From Desulfofundulus kuznetsovii DSM 6115 (GTDB taxonomy: Bacteria > Bacillota > Desulfotomaculia > Desulfotomaculales > Desulfovirgulaceae), in contig NC_015573.1 in the NCBI RefSeq assembly GCF_000214705.1, positions 508,501-572,500 of the forward strand: DNA of 64,000 nt, in the 5' to 3' direction. Shown in pieces: positions 43,573 to 53,008 of this stretch (the first letter of the stretch is position 1; each line of letters starts with the position of its first letter). A program made the translations under genes and the position numbers. Below the pieces are notes generated by a model. The model did not search any database, had not been told where the DNA came from, and saw only the letters and a program-made list of their open reading frames with translations.

Positions 43573-44692
43573 GCGTTACCTGCCTGAAAAAGATTCCCAG
43601 GCTTGCGGTTTGTTTGGAGTAATGAACACGGCCGGGGAAAGGTTTGGCGGGGAAATGGCCATAAACGCCATGGTGAACATGAAGGTTCGGGGTAACGGCC
43701 TGGGCGGCGGTTTTGCCATTTACGGGCTTTACCCGGAGTACAGGGATTATTACGCCCTGCACATCATGTTTGAGCGTCACCAGTTGGGGGCCAAAGAAAT
43801 AGTGGATGAATTTCTGGCCGACCATTTCCACGTGGTCTATGATGAAGAAATCCCCACCAATAAAAAGGCAACGGTTCTGAACCCGCCGGTGGTGTGGCGT
43901 TATTTCGTATCTCCCCGGCAGCAACTGGAAGAAGAAAATAACCTGTCAGATGATGAGTTCGTGGTGGAAAAAGTGATGTACATCAACACCCGGATCGACG
44001 GTGCTTACGTCTTTTCTTCCGGGAAGGACATGGGCGTTTTTAAAGGGGTGGGTTTCCCCGAGGAGATTGCCGATTACTTCATGCTTGACCGGCTGTACAA
44101 GGGATACATCTGGACCGCCCACAGCCGTTTCCCCACCAATACGCCCGGATGGTGGGGCGGGGCACATCCTTTTTCCATCCTGGACTGGACGGTGGTGCAT
44201 AACGGTGAGATCTCTTCCTACGGCACCAACCGGCGTTATCTGGAAATGTTTGGCTACTACTGTACCCTTTATACGGATACGGAAGTAATGGCCTATGCCG
44301 TGGATCTGCTCATGCGCCGGCAGGGCCTGCCCATAGAGGTGGTGTCCAGGATCTTCGCCGCCCCCATGTGGGACATCATTGAGCATATGGAACCGGAACG
44401 CCGGGAGCTTTATAAGACCCTGCGCATGGCCTACGCCCCTCTGCTGATGAACGGCCCCTTTACGGTTATCGTCGCCCATCATAACGAAATGTTCGGCCTG
44501 ACCGACCGCATCAGGCTGCGGCCAATTACAGCTGCCGCGGCGGGGGATTTTGTCTTTCTTTCTTCCGAAGAGGCGTCCATCCGGGCCGTGGCTCCCCGGC
44601 TGGACCTGGCCTGGACGCCGCCGGGGGGCGAGCCGGTAGTGGCCCGGCTGCATACCAGGGACCATCTGGCCAGCCTGGCCCGTGCAGTGTAA
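43553..44692 (+). CDS. Class II glutamine amidotransferase domain of split glutamate synthase
   Basis: A 379-residue class II (Ntn) glutaminase. The nucleophile is Cys18 in DSQACGLFGVMN, after a 17-residue leader that would be cut off. Downstream blocks WTAHSRFPTNTPG and HNGEISSYGTNRRYLE match the glutaminase domain of glutamate synthase. It frees ammonia from glutamine for the FMN subunit. It overlaps the upstream gene by 20 bases. A long inverted repeat separates it from the next gene of the operon. Confidence 0.9.
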   Translation: MRPQISERYLPEKDSQACGLFGVMNTAGERFGGEMAINAMVNMKVRGNGLGGGFAIYGLYPEYRDYYALHIMFERHQLGAKEIVDEFLADHFHVVYDEEIPTNKKATVLNPPVVWRYFVSPRQQLEEENNLSDDEFVVEKVMYINTRIDGAYVFSSGKDMGVFKGVGFPEEIADYFMLDRLYKGYIWTAHSRFPTNTPGWWGGAHPFSILDWTVVHNGEISSYGTNRRYLEMFGYYCTLYTDTEVMAYAVDLLMRRQGLPIEVVSRIFAAPMWDIIEHMEPERRELYKTLRMAYAPLLMNGPFTVIVAHHNEMFGLTDRIRLRPITAAAAGDFVFLSSEEASIRAVAPRLDLAWTPPGGEPVVARLHTRDHLASLARAV

Positions 44693-44723
44693 AGTTAATA
44701 AGGTACCCAGGCACCTTACTAAC

Positions 44724-45011
44724 GTAAATATTCAGTGAACCCGGTTGGATGCGGCGCTGTCACGCGCCGATAGCACCGCGGCTCGCTTCGGGCCGGCTCT
44801 GGCTCTCTGCGGATTGCTCGCCACTAATCATTCTTCGTTGATACCTCTTGAAACAATATGTTTAAAAGGTCTTCTTCCGAGTAGTTCGTCGTGCGTCCTC
44901 GAGAGCCGAGCCGGCAGCCTCGCTTCACCGGGTGCTGTTACCGGCGCTTCGCAAGTCGTTCGCTCCGGACAGCGCCGCATCCTCCTCATAACGGTTTTAT
45001 TGAATATTCAC
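44724..45011. repeat. Long imperfect inverted repeat, family A copy 1 (MITE-like)
   Basis: Terminal arms: GTAAATATTCAGTGAACCCG (44724 on) against the reverse complement of GGTTTTATTGAATATTCAC (end 45011). Inner arms GGATGCGGCGCTGTC/GACAGCGCCGCATCC, and further CCGGCTCTGGCTCTC pairing with GAGAGCCGAGCCGG. Copy 2 is at 55444-55790. It lies inside the glutamate synthase operon. Confidence 0.85.
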
Positions 45012-45082
45012 TTAATTAACTTATGTTAACTTATATGCTGACCGGCATTTATCAAGATCACACATAATGAGGGTGAGATAGC

Positions 45083-46597
45083 ATGTTTTCCCATCTGTTA
45101 CCGGAGTTTCTGGTTGAACGCCGCAGTGACCGGTGTATAAAGTGCCGGGTCTGCGAGCGGCAATGTCCCAACGGGGTTCACCATTACGATCCAGAACTGG
45201 ACCTCATGTTCAGCGATGAAAGCCCGTGTGTGGGGTGCCAGCGTTGTGTGGTGTTCTGCCCCACCAACGCCCTTTCTGTATACCCGCACCCGACGACCTA
45301 TCGTCCCAATGCCAGCTGGACCAGGGAGAAGCTGCAGGATTTAAAGAAACAGGCCGAGACCGGAGGGGTTATTCTGACCGGCAGCGGCAATGACAAGCCC
45401 TACCGGATTTACTGGGACCACCTGGTCCTGAATGCCTCCCAGGTAACCAACCCTTCTATCGACCCGTTGCGGGAGCCCATGGAACTGCGTACTTACCTGG
45501 GGCGCAAGCCGGACACCCTGGAAGTGGAAGTGTGTGGGGACAGAGTGTCCATTACCTCCCGGCTTTCACCCAATGTGCCCGTGGAAACGCCCATCCTTTT
45601 CTCGGCCATGTCCTACGGTGCCATCAGCTACCAGGCCTTTGTGTCCCTGGCCATGGCCGCTAAAGAGTTCGGCACCCTCTTCAATACGGGTGAAGGCGGT
45701 CTGCCCCGGGAAATGCGGGAAAAGTTCGGCCAAAATGCCGTCGTGCAGTGTGCCAGCGGGCGCTTTGGGGTGGACCCGGAGTATTTAAACTCGGCGGCGG
45801 TGGTGGAAATCAAGATCGGTCAGGGGGCCAAGCCGGGTATTGGCGGTCACCTGCCGGGAGAAAAGGTGGCGGCCAACATTGCCCTGACCAGGATGATCCC
45901 CGAGGGTACCGATGCCCTCTCCCCGGCGCCGCAGCATGACATTTATTCCATTGAAGACCTGTCCATGCTCATCTATGCCTTGAAGGAGGCCACCAACTAC
46001 GAAAAGCCGGTTTCCGTCAAGATTGCGGCGGTGCACAACGTGGCGGCCATTGCCTCCGGCATAGTCAGGGCCGGAGCAGATATCGTGGCCATTGACGGCC
46101 TGCGGGGCGGTACCGGTGCCGCGCCCAAAGCCATCCGGGATAACGTGGGTATTCCCATCGAGCTGGCCTTAGCGGCAGTGGACCGGCGGCTGCGGGAAGA
46201 GGGCATCAGGCACAAGTGCTCCATCATCGCGGCCAGCGGTATCCGCTGCAGTGCAGACGTGGTCAAAGCCATTGCCCTGGGGGCGGACGCGGTGTACATC
46301 GGCTCGGCGGCACTGGTGGCCATGGGCTGTACCCTGTGCCAGAAATGCTATACCGGCAAATGTGCCTGGGGTATCTGCACCCAGGATCCCTACCTTACCC
46401 GCCGCCTGAACCCGGAAATCGCCAGCCAGCGGCTGGTCAACCTGCTGCGGGGCTGGAGCCATGAGATCAAGGAAATGCTGGGCGGCATGGGCATTAACGC
46501 CATTGAAAGCCTGCGGGGCAACCGGGAACACCTGCGCGGGGTGGACCTGGAGGGCTGGGAACTGGACGTGCTGGGAGTAAAAGGAGCGGGGGAGTGA
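45083..46597 (+). CDS. Glutamate synthase FMN domain with N-terminal ferredoxin module
   Basis: A 504-residue protein. Residues about 10-70 hold two 4Fe-4S motifs (CIKCRVCERQC, CVGCQRCVVFC); the rest is the FMN-binding synthase barrel: SAMSYGAISYQAF, GEGGLPREM, AKPGIGGHLPGEKV, IDGLRGGTGAAPKAIRDNVG, ASGIRCSADVVKAIALGADAVYIGSAAL, and a Cys cluster CTLCQKCYTGKCAWGICTQDP that matches the 3Fe-4S loop. It reduces 2-oxoglutarate plus ammonia to glutamate. ATG 45083 has GAGGGTGAG before it. Confidence 0.93.
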   Translation: MFSHLLPEFLVERRSDRCIKCRVCERQCPNGVHHYDPELDLMFSDESPCVGCQRCVVFCPTNALSVYPHPTTYRPNASWTREKLQDLKKQAETGGVILTGSGNDKPYRIYWDHLVLNASQVTNPSIDPLREPMELRTYLGRKPDTLEVEVCGDRVSITSRLSPNVPVETPILFSAMSYGAISYQAFVSLAMAAKEFGTLFNTGEGGLPREMREKFGQNAVVQCASGRFGVDPEYLNSAAVVEIKIGQGAKPGIGGHLPGEKVAANIALTRMIPEGTDALSPAPQHDIYSIEDLSMLIYALKEATNYEKPVSVKIAAVHNVAAIASGIVRAGADIVAIDGLRGGTGAAPKAIRDNVGIPIELALAAVDRRLREEGIRHKCSIIAASGIRCSADVVKAIALGADAVYIGSAALVAMGCTLCQKCYTGKCAWGICTQDPYLTRRLNPEIASQRLVNLLRGWSHEIKEMLGGMGINAIESLRGNREHLRGVDLEGWELDVLGVKGAGE

Positions 46598-46601
46598 GAA
46601 C

Positions 46602-47453
46602 ATGGCGGTAAGCTGTGCCCGATATGGGTTGCGGGAAATGTTTTTGGGTGGTGTTAGATCCCTTGATGAACTGAGGAGCCGCCTTTCAATAGATGGACAG
46701 GAGGCGGAAATAGACGCCCGGGATCTTGTGCACAAGGAAATAAATGATCTGATCCGGGAAGCGGCCCTTTCTGGCGCCCGCAAGATCACCCTGCTGAACG
46801 TTTGCGGCCAGCGTTACATCGGGACGCGGCTCTTCCTCCCACAGCAGGAGGGCAAAATAGAAATTCACATTTACTCCACTCCGGGCAACGACCTGGGAGC
46901 TTTCCTGGCCGGGCACCGCATTGTGGTGCACGGCAATGCCCAGGATGGGGTGGGCAATACCATGGATGACGGCGAGATCGTGGTTCACGGGCGGGCAGGG
47001 GATATCGTGGCCATGGCCATGCGCGGCGGCAGGATTTTTATCCGGGACAGCGTCGGTTACCGGGCGGCCATTCATATGAAGGAGTATACCGGCAAGGTGC
47101 CGGTACTGGTAATCGGCGGGACGGCCCAGGACTTCTTTGGCGAGTACATGGCTGGGGGTATTGTGATCCTGCTGGGCCTGAACCTCAAGCCGGGCGAGCG
47201 CCACCACGCCCACTACATCGGTACGGGCATGCACGGCGGGGTAATTTACCTGCGGGGAGAGGTTGCCCCCCACCAGCTGGGCAAGGAAGTGGGCGTACTG
47301 GAGCTGGATGACAAAGACTACCGGCTTTTACACCAGTACGTTGGTGAATTTGCCCGGCACTTTAACCTCAATGCGGAAAGCATCCTGGATGACCGTTTTG
47401 TCAAACTGATGCCGGTATCCAAAAGACCTTACGGCAGGATTTACGCCTATTAG
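46602..47453 (+). CDS. Glutamate synthase GXGXG (beta-helix) domain protein
   Basis: A 283-residue beta-helix domain corresponding to the C-terminal part of GltB (GXGXG motif family): GNDLGAFLAGHRIVVHGNAQ, DGVGNTMDDGEIVVHGRAGD, MAMRGGRIFIRDSVGYRAAI. It builds the structural part of the synthase and starts 4 bases after the FMN gene. Last of the split synthase genes. A repeat element follows. Confidence 0.9.
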   Translation: MAVSCARYGLREMFLGGVRSLDELRSRLSIDGQEAEIDARDLVHKEINDLIREAALSGARKITLLNVCGQRYIGTRLFLPQQEGKIEIHIYSTPGNDLGAFLAGHRIVVHGNAQDGVGNTMDDGEIVVHGRAGDIVAMAMRGGRIFIRDSVGYRAAIHMKEYTGKVPVLVIGGTAQDFFGEYMAGGIVILLGLNLKPGERHHAHYIGTGMHGGVIYLRGEVAPHQLGKEVGVLELDDKDYRLLHQYVGEFARHFNLNAESILDDRFVKLMPVSKRPYGRIYAY

Positions 47454-47460
47454 ACCACAG

Positions 47461-47644
47461 AAGATAAATGGCCGCCGTTTTGCACGAAGCGAGCGACCTT
47501 GACCCAGCACTCACCGTAACCTGGTTCTCTGATAGTAATACTGCTAACCATTGCGGCTTTAGTCCCTGTGCAGGTACCTGGAACCGGTGGAGTGCTGGGG
47601 AACGGAGCGAGCGCGTGCAAACGGCGGCAATTACTATTTTCAGG
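47461..47644. repeat. Dispersed inverted-repeat element, family B copy 2
   Basis: Arms ATGGCCGCCGTTTTGCACGA, AGCGAGCGACC and GGAACGGAGCGAGCGCGTGC, AAACGGCGGC; the inner part pairs too (CCCAGCACTCACCG with CGGTGGAGTGCTGGG). It directly follows the GXGXG gene. Confidence 0.8.
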
Positions 47645-47753
47645 GTAGAGATACCTACTGGATCTTAACCACGGACTCTTGCGTTAATCCGATATTCAAT
47701 GTGCGGGTTTTATGTTAAAATAAACTTACTCCAGAAAGAACGGGGGGATAGGC

Positions 47754-48257
47754 GTGAAACATACCTTGGCGGTGCTGGTGTTGAACAAGCCGGGGGTGCT
47801 GGCCCGGATTGCCGGCCTGTTGAGCAGGAGGGTATTCAATATAGAAAGCATTGCCGCCGGTTATACCGAGGAGCCGGACATCACCCGCATTACCATTGTA
47901 GTTAACGGGGACGACCGGGAACTGGACCAGGTGGTCAAACAGCTGTCCAAGTTGATTGATGTGATCAAGATCCAGGAACTGCACAGCAGTGAATCCATTG
48001 AGCGGGAGCTGGCTCTGATTAAGGTAAAGGCGGATTCGGCCCGCCGCTCCGACATTGTCGACATTGTTGAAATCTTCCGGGCGAACATTGTGGACGTCAA
48101 CCGGGAAACAATGGTTGTCGAACTTACCGGTGACGAAGAAAAGATCAATGCCCTTTGCGCCGTCCTGGAGGATCACGGAATTGTGGAAATGGTGCGTACG
48201 GGCAAGATTGCCTTGTGCCGTGGCCCCGGAGCAACCAAGTATTATCAAGAACAGTAA
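47754..48257 (+). CDS. ilvN: Acetolactate synthase small (regulatory) subunit
   Basis: A 167-residue IlvN/IlvH protein with the N-terminal ACT domain (HTLAVLVLNKPGVLARIAGL, IESIAAGYTEEPDITRITIVV) that binds valine and the C-terminal domain ending in GPGATKYYQEQ. It normally works with a catalytic IlvB subunit; none is adjacent, so it is orphaned here. GTG 47754 follows GGGGGGATAG. Confidence 0.93.
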   Translation: MKHTLAVLVLNKPGVLARIAGLLSRRVFNIESIAAGYTEEPDITRITIVVNGDDRELDQVVKQLSKLIDVIKIQELHSSESIERELALIKVKADSARRSDIVDIVEIFRANIVDVNRETMVVELTGDEEKINALCAVLEDHGIVEMVRTGKIALCRGPGATKYYQEQ

Positions 48258-48281
48258 ATAATTCCCCTTTTCAACCAGGTA

Positions 48282-48312
48282 TTGACATAACCCGCGCTCA
48301 GGTGTATATAAT
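48282..48312 (+). promoter_or_regulatory. Promoter of the MazEF-like pair
   Basis: TTGACA (48282-48287) and TATAAT (48307-48312) 19 bases apart; an alternative TATATA gives 17. Confidence 0.75.
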
Positions 48313-48359
48313 ATGTTATACTGGTAGTTTTGCCGTCGAATTTAAGGAGGGTATGACTG

Positions 48360-48629
48360 GTGGCTCAGGTGAAGAGAATTATGATTAGCCTTCCCGACAA
48401 TCTCCTGGCCGAGGTAGACGGGATTGTGGCTGCAGAAAGACTAAACAGGAGCGAACTGATCCGGGAGGCCATGCGCTTCTACATTGCCGAACGCAAGCGC
48501 CGGCAATTACGGGAGCAGATGAAAAAGGGGTATCAGGAAATGGCCAAAATCAACCGGGAATTAGCCGCTGAACACTACCGGCTGGAGGCGGAAGCGGTGG
48601 GACAATATGAGAAGGCGGAGGTAAAATAA
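48360..48629 (+). CDS. CopG/MazE-like ribbon-helix-helix antitoxin
   Basis: An 89-residue antitoxin of the Firmicutes EndoAI type: [38 protein letters not shown] is the ribbon-helix-helix; a charged helical C-terminus binds the toxin. Start GTG 48360 with AAGGAGGG upstream. It is 4 bases from the toxin gene and likely autoregulates. Confidence 0.9.
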   Translation: MAQVKRIMISLPDNLLAEVDGIVAAERLNRSELIREAMRFYIAERKRRQLREQMKKGYQEMAKINRELAAEHYRLEAEAVGQYEKAEVK

Positions 48630-48633
48630 ATCA

Positions 48634-48984
48634 ATGCAGGTCCGCCGTGGCGACATCTTTTATGCCGACCTCAGCCCGGTGGTGGGTTCGGAGCAGGGTG
48701 GTACCCGCCCCGTATTAATCCTTCAAAATGATATTGGCAACCAGTACAGCCCCACCACCATTGTGGCGGCCATTACTTCTCAAATTGCCAAGGCCAAGCT
48801 TCCCACCCATGTGGAAATGCCCGCAAGTCCGGGCGGACTGGAGAAGGATTCGGTAATCCTGCTGGAACAGATTCGCACCATTGACAAGAGCCGCCTGATG
48901 GAAAAAGTCACCTCCTTAAGTCGCGAAACCATGCTCAAAGTGAACCATGCCGTGGAAATCAGCCTGGGCCTGGTGGACATCTAG
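48634..48984 (+). CDS. mazF: MazF/NdoA-family endoribonuclease toxin
   Basis: A 116-residue MazF-type mRNA interferase: [31 protein letters not shown], with the Arg and Thr of the catalytic site, [19 protein letters not shown]. Full length for EndoA. It cuts single-stranded RNA at short motifs and is countered by the upstream gene. This locus is nearly universal in Bacillota. Confidence 0.95.
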   Translation: MQVRRGDIFYADLSPVVGSEQGGTRPVLILQNDIGNQYSPTTIVAAITSQIAKAKLPTHVEMPASPGGLEKDSVILLEQIRTIDKSRLMEKVTSLSRETMLKVNHAVEISLGLVDI

Positions 48985-49013
48985 AGCGCCTGCAGCAGGT
49001 GCTTTTTCTTTTT
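48985..49013 (+). terminator. Rho-independent terminator
   Basis: AGCGCCTG/CAGGTGCT stem directly after the mazF stop, followed by TTTTCTTTTTG. Confidence 0.9.
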
Positions 49014-49029
49014 GAGTGGGGGTGCTTTA

Positions 49030-49755
49030 ATGCTGCCGGTAATTGGCATTACCTGCGCCTGGGATGAGGAGAAAACGCGGTTTTTTTTAAGCCGTTTTTA
49101 TACCAAGGCGGTGGAAGCCGCCGGCGGGTTACCGTTATTGCTGCCGTACACCATAAGAGAGGCCGGTTTGAATACATGGCCGGAGCTTTTAGACGGGTTA
49201 ATTCTCTCCGGGGGCGGTGATGTGGATCCCGTCCATTTCGGGGAAGAACCCCTGCCGGGTTGTGGAGAGATAAGCCCGGAACGGGACGACTTTGAGCTGA
49301 GCCTGGCCCGCCGGGCGTTATCTTTGGGCCTGCCCGTTTTGGGCATTTGCCGGGGTGCCCAGGTATTGAATATTGCCGCCGGGGGGGATATTTATCAGGA
49401 TATTGTTACTCAGGTTCCGGGTTGTTTAAAGCACCAGCAGAAAGCCCCCCGCTGGTGCGCCACCCACGGAATAAAGGTTGAAGAAAACACCCGCCTGGCC
49501 AGGATATTTAATGCAGGTGTTATGCGGGTGAACAGCTTTCACCATCAAGCGGTACGACGGCCTGCTCCGGGGTTTATTGTTTCTGCCCGGTCCGTGGATG
49601 GTATTATCGAAGCCGTAGAAAGCACCGCCCGGGGTTTTGCCCTGGGGGTGCAGTGGCATCCCGAAACCATGTGGGAGCGGGACGGGCGCTTTTTAGGTAT
49701 CTTTGCGGCCCTGGTGGATGCCGGACGGGAGTACAAAAGGCAAAAGGGGAGATGA
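49030..49755 (+). CDS. Class I glutamine amidotransferase-like peptidase C26
   Basis: A 241-residue peptidase C26/PuuD type enzyme. Nucleophile Cys in GLPVLGICRGAQVLN; the oxyanion block SGGGDVDPVHFGEE; the His/Glu pair in GVQWHPETMW. It hydrolyses gamma-glutamyl bonds, for example of gamma-glutamyl-GABA. ATG 49030 lies 7 bases after GGGGGTG. Cotranscribed with the amidohydrolase gene 7 bases downstream. Confidence 0.88.
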   Translation: MLPVIGITCAWDEEKTRFFLSRFYTKAVEAAGGLPLLLPYTIREAGLNTWPELLDGLILSGGGDVDPVHFGEEPLPGCGEISPERDDFELSLARRALSLGLPVLGICRGAQVLNIAAGGDIYQDIVTQVPGCLKHQQKAPRWCATHGIKVEENTRLARIFNAGVMRVNSFHHQAVRRPAPGFIVSARSVDGIIEAVESTARGFALGVQWHPETMWERDGRFLGIFAALVDAGREYKRQKGR

Positions 49756-49761
49756 GCAAGT

Positions 49762-50925
49762 ATGCTGGCCATAACCGGTGGAAAAGTGATTACCATGACC
49801 GGAAAAATATACGAACCGGGCATGGTGCTTGTAGAGCAGGGCAAAATTGTCGCCGTGGGCCCTTTAAACAGGGTTCCGGCAGGGGCTGAGGTGGACGATG
49901 CTACCGGCTGTGTGGTAATGCCCGGGTTTATCGATGCCCACTGCCATGTGGGCGTGGCCGAGGAGATTTACCGGGAGGAGGGGGATGATACCAATGAATA
50001 TACCGATCCGGTTACCCCTCACCTGCGGGCCATCGATGCCGTCTACCCTGCAGATTTGGGCTTTGAAGATGCCCGAGCCGGGGGAGTGACTACCGTAGCC
50101 ACCGGTCCCGGCAGCGCCAATATCATCGGTGGGGAGATGGTGGCCCTCAAAACCGCCGGCCAGGTGGTCGACCGGATGGTGCTCCGGTCCCCGGTGGGCT
50201 TAAAAGCCGCCCTTGGTGAGAATCCCAAGCGCACTTACGGGCGCGAGAAAAAAATGCCCGCCACCCGCATGGCTTCGGCGGCCCTCTTAAGGGAGGCGCT
50301 GGCAAAAGCCCAGGATTACCAGCGCAAGCTGGAAACGGCGGCGGCCGGGCGGGGTGAACGTCCCGACCGGGATCTAAAAATGGAATCGCTGGTACGGGTG
50401 TTGCGGCGGGAAATTCCATTAAGGGTGCATGCCCACCGGGCCGATGACATTATGACCGCCCTGCGCATTGCCCGGGAATTCAATCTTTTGCTGGTAGTGG
50501 AGCATTGCACCGAAGGCTACCTGGTGGCGCAGGAACTGGCGGCCCATGGGGTGATGGCCGTCGTGGGGCCGATGATTACCAACCGGGCCAAGGTAGAGCT
50601 AAAAGGGATTTCCCTGCAAACTCCCCGGGCCCTGGCCGAGGCTGGTGTTACTTTTGCCATCATGACCGATCACCCGGTGGTGCCCATTCAGTATCTGGCC
50701 TTATCCGCCGCCCTGGCTGTCCGGGGTGGGCTGCCGGAGGAAAAGGCCCTGCGGGCCATTACCCTGGATGCGGCCAGGATCCTGGGCCTGGAAAACCGGC
50801 TGGGCAGCCTGGAGCCGGGTAAGGATGCCGATATAGTCGTGCTAAGCGGTTATCCCTTTGATCCCCGCACCCGGGTAATTAAAACCTATATTGATGGACG
50901 CCTGGTTTACAAGGATCTAACGTAG
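49762..50925 (+). CDS. Metal-dependent amidohydrolase (imidazolonepropionase-like)
   Basis: A 387-residue amidohydrolase: beta-sandwich N-terminus, the metal-binding HxH in GFIDAHCHVG, lysine region GLKAALGENPKRTYG, RVHAHRADDI, and HP near MTDHPVVPIQ. Related to the imidazolonepropionase/prolidase branch. The substrate is unknown. Follows the C26 peptidase, so both may take part in breaking down an amide compound. Confidence 0.85.
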   Translation: MLAITGGKVITMTGKIYEPGMVLVEQGKIVAVGPLNRVPAGAEVDDATGCVVMPGFIDAHCHVGVAEEIYREEGDDTNEYTDPVTPHLRAIDAVYPADLGFEDARAGGVTTVATGPGSANIIGGEMVALKTAGQVVDRMVLRSPVGLKAALGENPKRTYGREKKMPATRMASAALLREALAKAQDYQRKLETAAAGRGERPDRDLKMESLVRVLRREIPLRVHAHRADDIMTALRIAREFNLLLVVEHCTEGYLVAQELAAHGVMAVVGPMITNRAKVELKGISLQTPRALAEAGVTFAIMTDHPVVPIQYLALSAALAVRGGLPEEKALRAITLDAARILGLENRLGSLEPGKDADIVVLSGYPFDPRTRVIKTYIDGRLVYKDLT

Positions 50926-51216
50926 TTAACTTGGTGATGTTCTGCCAAGATAAAATAATATTAAAAACAAAAAAGTTATCATTAATGAAATGGAATGAGT
51001 AATGTTATGGAAACAATAAAATCAGGTAGTGATTTTTTTAAAGGAATATTGTGTGAATTATTTAAAAATACAGCCATATGAGTGAAATCATTGTTTTATT
51101 AAGAATTTATGGATAGCATGGCAGGATTAAATGACTCTGTGTCGAACATGTAATCAGAAACGGAAGGATTAAACTTCAATGTAAATTCATGTCATATTAT
51201 GTCGGAGGTGCAGTGC
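50926..51216. other. AT-rich intergenic region before spo0F
   Basis: About 290 bases, clearly AT-richer than its surroundings (for example GATTTTTTTAAAGGAATATT at 51032). It probably holds sporulation-type promoters. I could not place a sigma-H consensus with confidence. Confidence 0.4.
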
Positions 51217-51627
51217 GTGAGAAAAGAGACTCTTGATGTTCTAATAGTTGATGACCAACCCGGGGTGCGTTACTTATTGGACATACTTATCAGGGAATTT
51301 GGTCACCGGGTACATACCGCGGAGAACGGACTGGTGGCCATTGAGAAGGTGCGCCAGATTCACCCGGATGTTATTTTTATGGATGTAAGGATGCCTTTAA
51401 TGGACGGCCTGGAGGCCCTGCGGCGCATTAGAAGGATTGCCCCGGACACCATTGTTATCATCATGACCGCCTACATTTCCGAACAGACCAAAGAGCAGGC
51501 ACTGAAAAACGGGGCTCTTTGCTGCATGTCCAAACCCTTTGATATTGAAAAGGTTAAGGCATTGATCCAGGATTTGACCTGGAATCAAAAACAGAACTAT
51601 TTTTGGGGTGAAAGTTACGTAATTTAA
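51217..51627 (+). CDS. spo0F: Spo0F-like single-domain response regulator
   Basis: A 136-residue stand-alone receiver. The acidic pair is in LIVDDQPGVRYLL, the phospho-Asp in VIFMDVRMPLMDG, Thr in IIMTAYI and the Lys in MSKPFDIEKVK. Similarity to Spo0F is high in the first helix and in KNGALCCMSKPFDIEKVKALI. It would pass phosphate from kinases to Spo0B/Spo0A in sporulation. The start GTG 51217 has GGAGGTG 7 bases before it. A longer, Asn/Gln-rich C-terminal tail (WNQKQNYFWGESYVI) is unusual. Confidence 0.88.
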   Translation: MRKETLDVLIVDDQPGVRYLLDILIREFGHRVHTAENGLVAIEKVRQIHPDVIFMDVRMPLMDGLEALRRIRRIAPDTIVIIMTAYISEQTKEQALKNGALCCMSKPFDIEKVKALIQDLTWNQKQNYFWGESYVI

Positions 51628-51767
51628 AATTTAAAGCAGGAAAAATTTTTTTGTTGACGAACAATTATACAATATACAAGTGAAAAAGTTTTATACCCAT
51701 GGGGGTGCCCGGTACCGGCAAATCGCAGCCGATTTTAAGCTGGCATGACGGGCCATGGTTCTCTTGT

Positions 51768-51857
51768 GTTCGTGGGAAGTGCCGGGCTGAGAAAAGCGTT
51801 TCTCGCTTTACCCTTTGAACCTGATCTGGATCATACCAGCGTAGGGAAATGGGTAAC
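51768..51857 (+). promoter_or_regulatory. TPP riboswitch (THI element)
   Basis: The TPP signature is clear: GTGCCGGGCTGAGA, then ACCCTTTGAACCTGATCTGG, ATCATACCAGCGTAGGGAA. It controls the thi operon. The terminator follows. Confidence 0.95.
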
Positions 51858-51869
51858 CGGTAGCGTACT

Positions 51870-51905
51870 ATACCCATCTCCTTATCAGGTGGATGGGTAT
51901 TTTTT
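51870..51905 (+). terminator. Riboswitch-controlled terminator
   Basis: ATACCCATC (51870-51878) pairs with GATGGGTAT (51892-51900), then TTTTT. It is the expression platform of the TPP riboswitch. Confidence 0.9.
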
Positions 51906-51919
51906 ATGGGGGTGGTTCC

Positions 51920-53008
51920 GTGGGAGATCTTTACCGGGTCCTGGATGCCAATTTTAACCGCGCCCGGGAAGGGTTACGGGTGGTGGAAGAAGTAGCCCGT
52001 TTTGTTCTTGATGATGCCGGGATGACCATACGCATAAGGGATATGCGGCACCGCCTGGGTATATTGCAGGAAGGTTTTCCAGGACGGGGGGCGGTTCTGG
52101 TGCAGGCCCGGGATGTGGAGGGTGACGTGGCCGCCCCCGCCCCCCCGGCTGCGGGAGAGGAAAAGACCAATCTTATACAGCTGGTGATGGCCAACTTTAA
52201 GCGGGTGCAGGAAGCTACCCGGGTGCTGGAGGAGTATGCCCGCCTTTTGCCGTTAACCGCTCCCTTCAAGGAGATCCGCTATGCCGCTTATCTGGTGGAA
52301 AAGGAAATGGTGAGCCGCCTGGTGCAGTTGGACGCGAGTGAAGCTCCCTCTTGTAAACCGGGGGCCCGCAAAGTTGATTACAGCCTCTACGTGATTACGG
52401 GTGATAAGTTTAGCCGGGGCCGGCCGGTGGTGGAAGTGGCCCGGGCGGCTATTGAGGGCGGGGCAACAGTTTTACAGCTGCGGGAAAAAGATTTTACCGC
52501 GCGCCAGCTGATTGACGCAGGGCACCAGCTGCGCCGCCTGACCCGGGAGAAGGGAGTAACCTTTATTGTCAACGACCGGGTGGATGTAGCCCTGGCGGTG
52601 GGGGCCGACGGTGTACATTTGGGCCAGGATGATCTGCCCATCGGCATGGCCCGGCGCATTCTCGGCCCCGGCAAAATTATCGGCATTTCCACCCACAGTG
52701 TGGAACAGGCTCTGGAGGCCCAGCGGCAGGGAGCGGACTATATCGGCGTAGGTCCCGTATATGAAACCCGCACCAAGGATGATGTGCAGGCTCCGGTGGG
52801 TGTGGACCTGGTGCGCCAGGTGGCGTCGGTGGTAAGCATACCCAAAGTGGCCATCGGGGGCATCAAGGCACATAATGTAGAAGAGGTGATTGCCGCCGGG
52901 GCTGACGGGGTGGCAGTGATCACGGCAGTGGTGGCGGCAGAAGATGTATCCGGCGCTGCCCGCGAACTGCGTTCCCGGATCGATAATGCAAGGAGGTATT
53001 TGCCATGA
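51920..53008 (+). CDS. thiE: ThiD2-ThiE fusion, thiamine phosphate synthase
   Basis: A 362-residue two-domain protein. N-terminal about 130 residues, [25 protein letters not shown], match the ThiD2 domain (an alternative HMP-P kinase reported in ThiD2-ThiE fusions); the C-terminal 200 residues are Thi[87 protein letters not shown]. It joins HMP-PP and thiazole phosphate to thiamine phosphate. Start GTG 51920 after GGGGGTGG; upstream ATG 51893 is inside the terminator. Overlaps thiC by 4 bases. Confidence 0.9.
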   Translation: MGDLYRVLDANFNRAREGLRVVEEVARFVLDDAGMTIRIRDMRHRLGILQEGFPGRGAVLVQARDVEGDVAAPAPPAAGEEKTNLIQLVMANFKRVQEATRVLEEYARLLPLTAPFKEIRYAAYLVEKEMVSRLVQLDASEAPSCKPGARKVDYSLYVITGDKFSRGRPVVEVARAAIEGGATVLQLREKDFTARQLIDAGHQLRRLTREKGVTFIVNDRVDVALAVGADGVHLGQDDLPIGMARRILGPGKIIGISTHSVEQALEAQRQGADYIGVGPVYETRTKDDVQAPVGVDLVRQVASVVSIPKVAIGGIKAHNVEEVIAAGADGVAVITAVVAAEDVSGAARELRSRIDNARRYLP

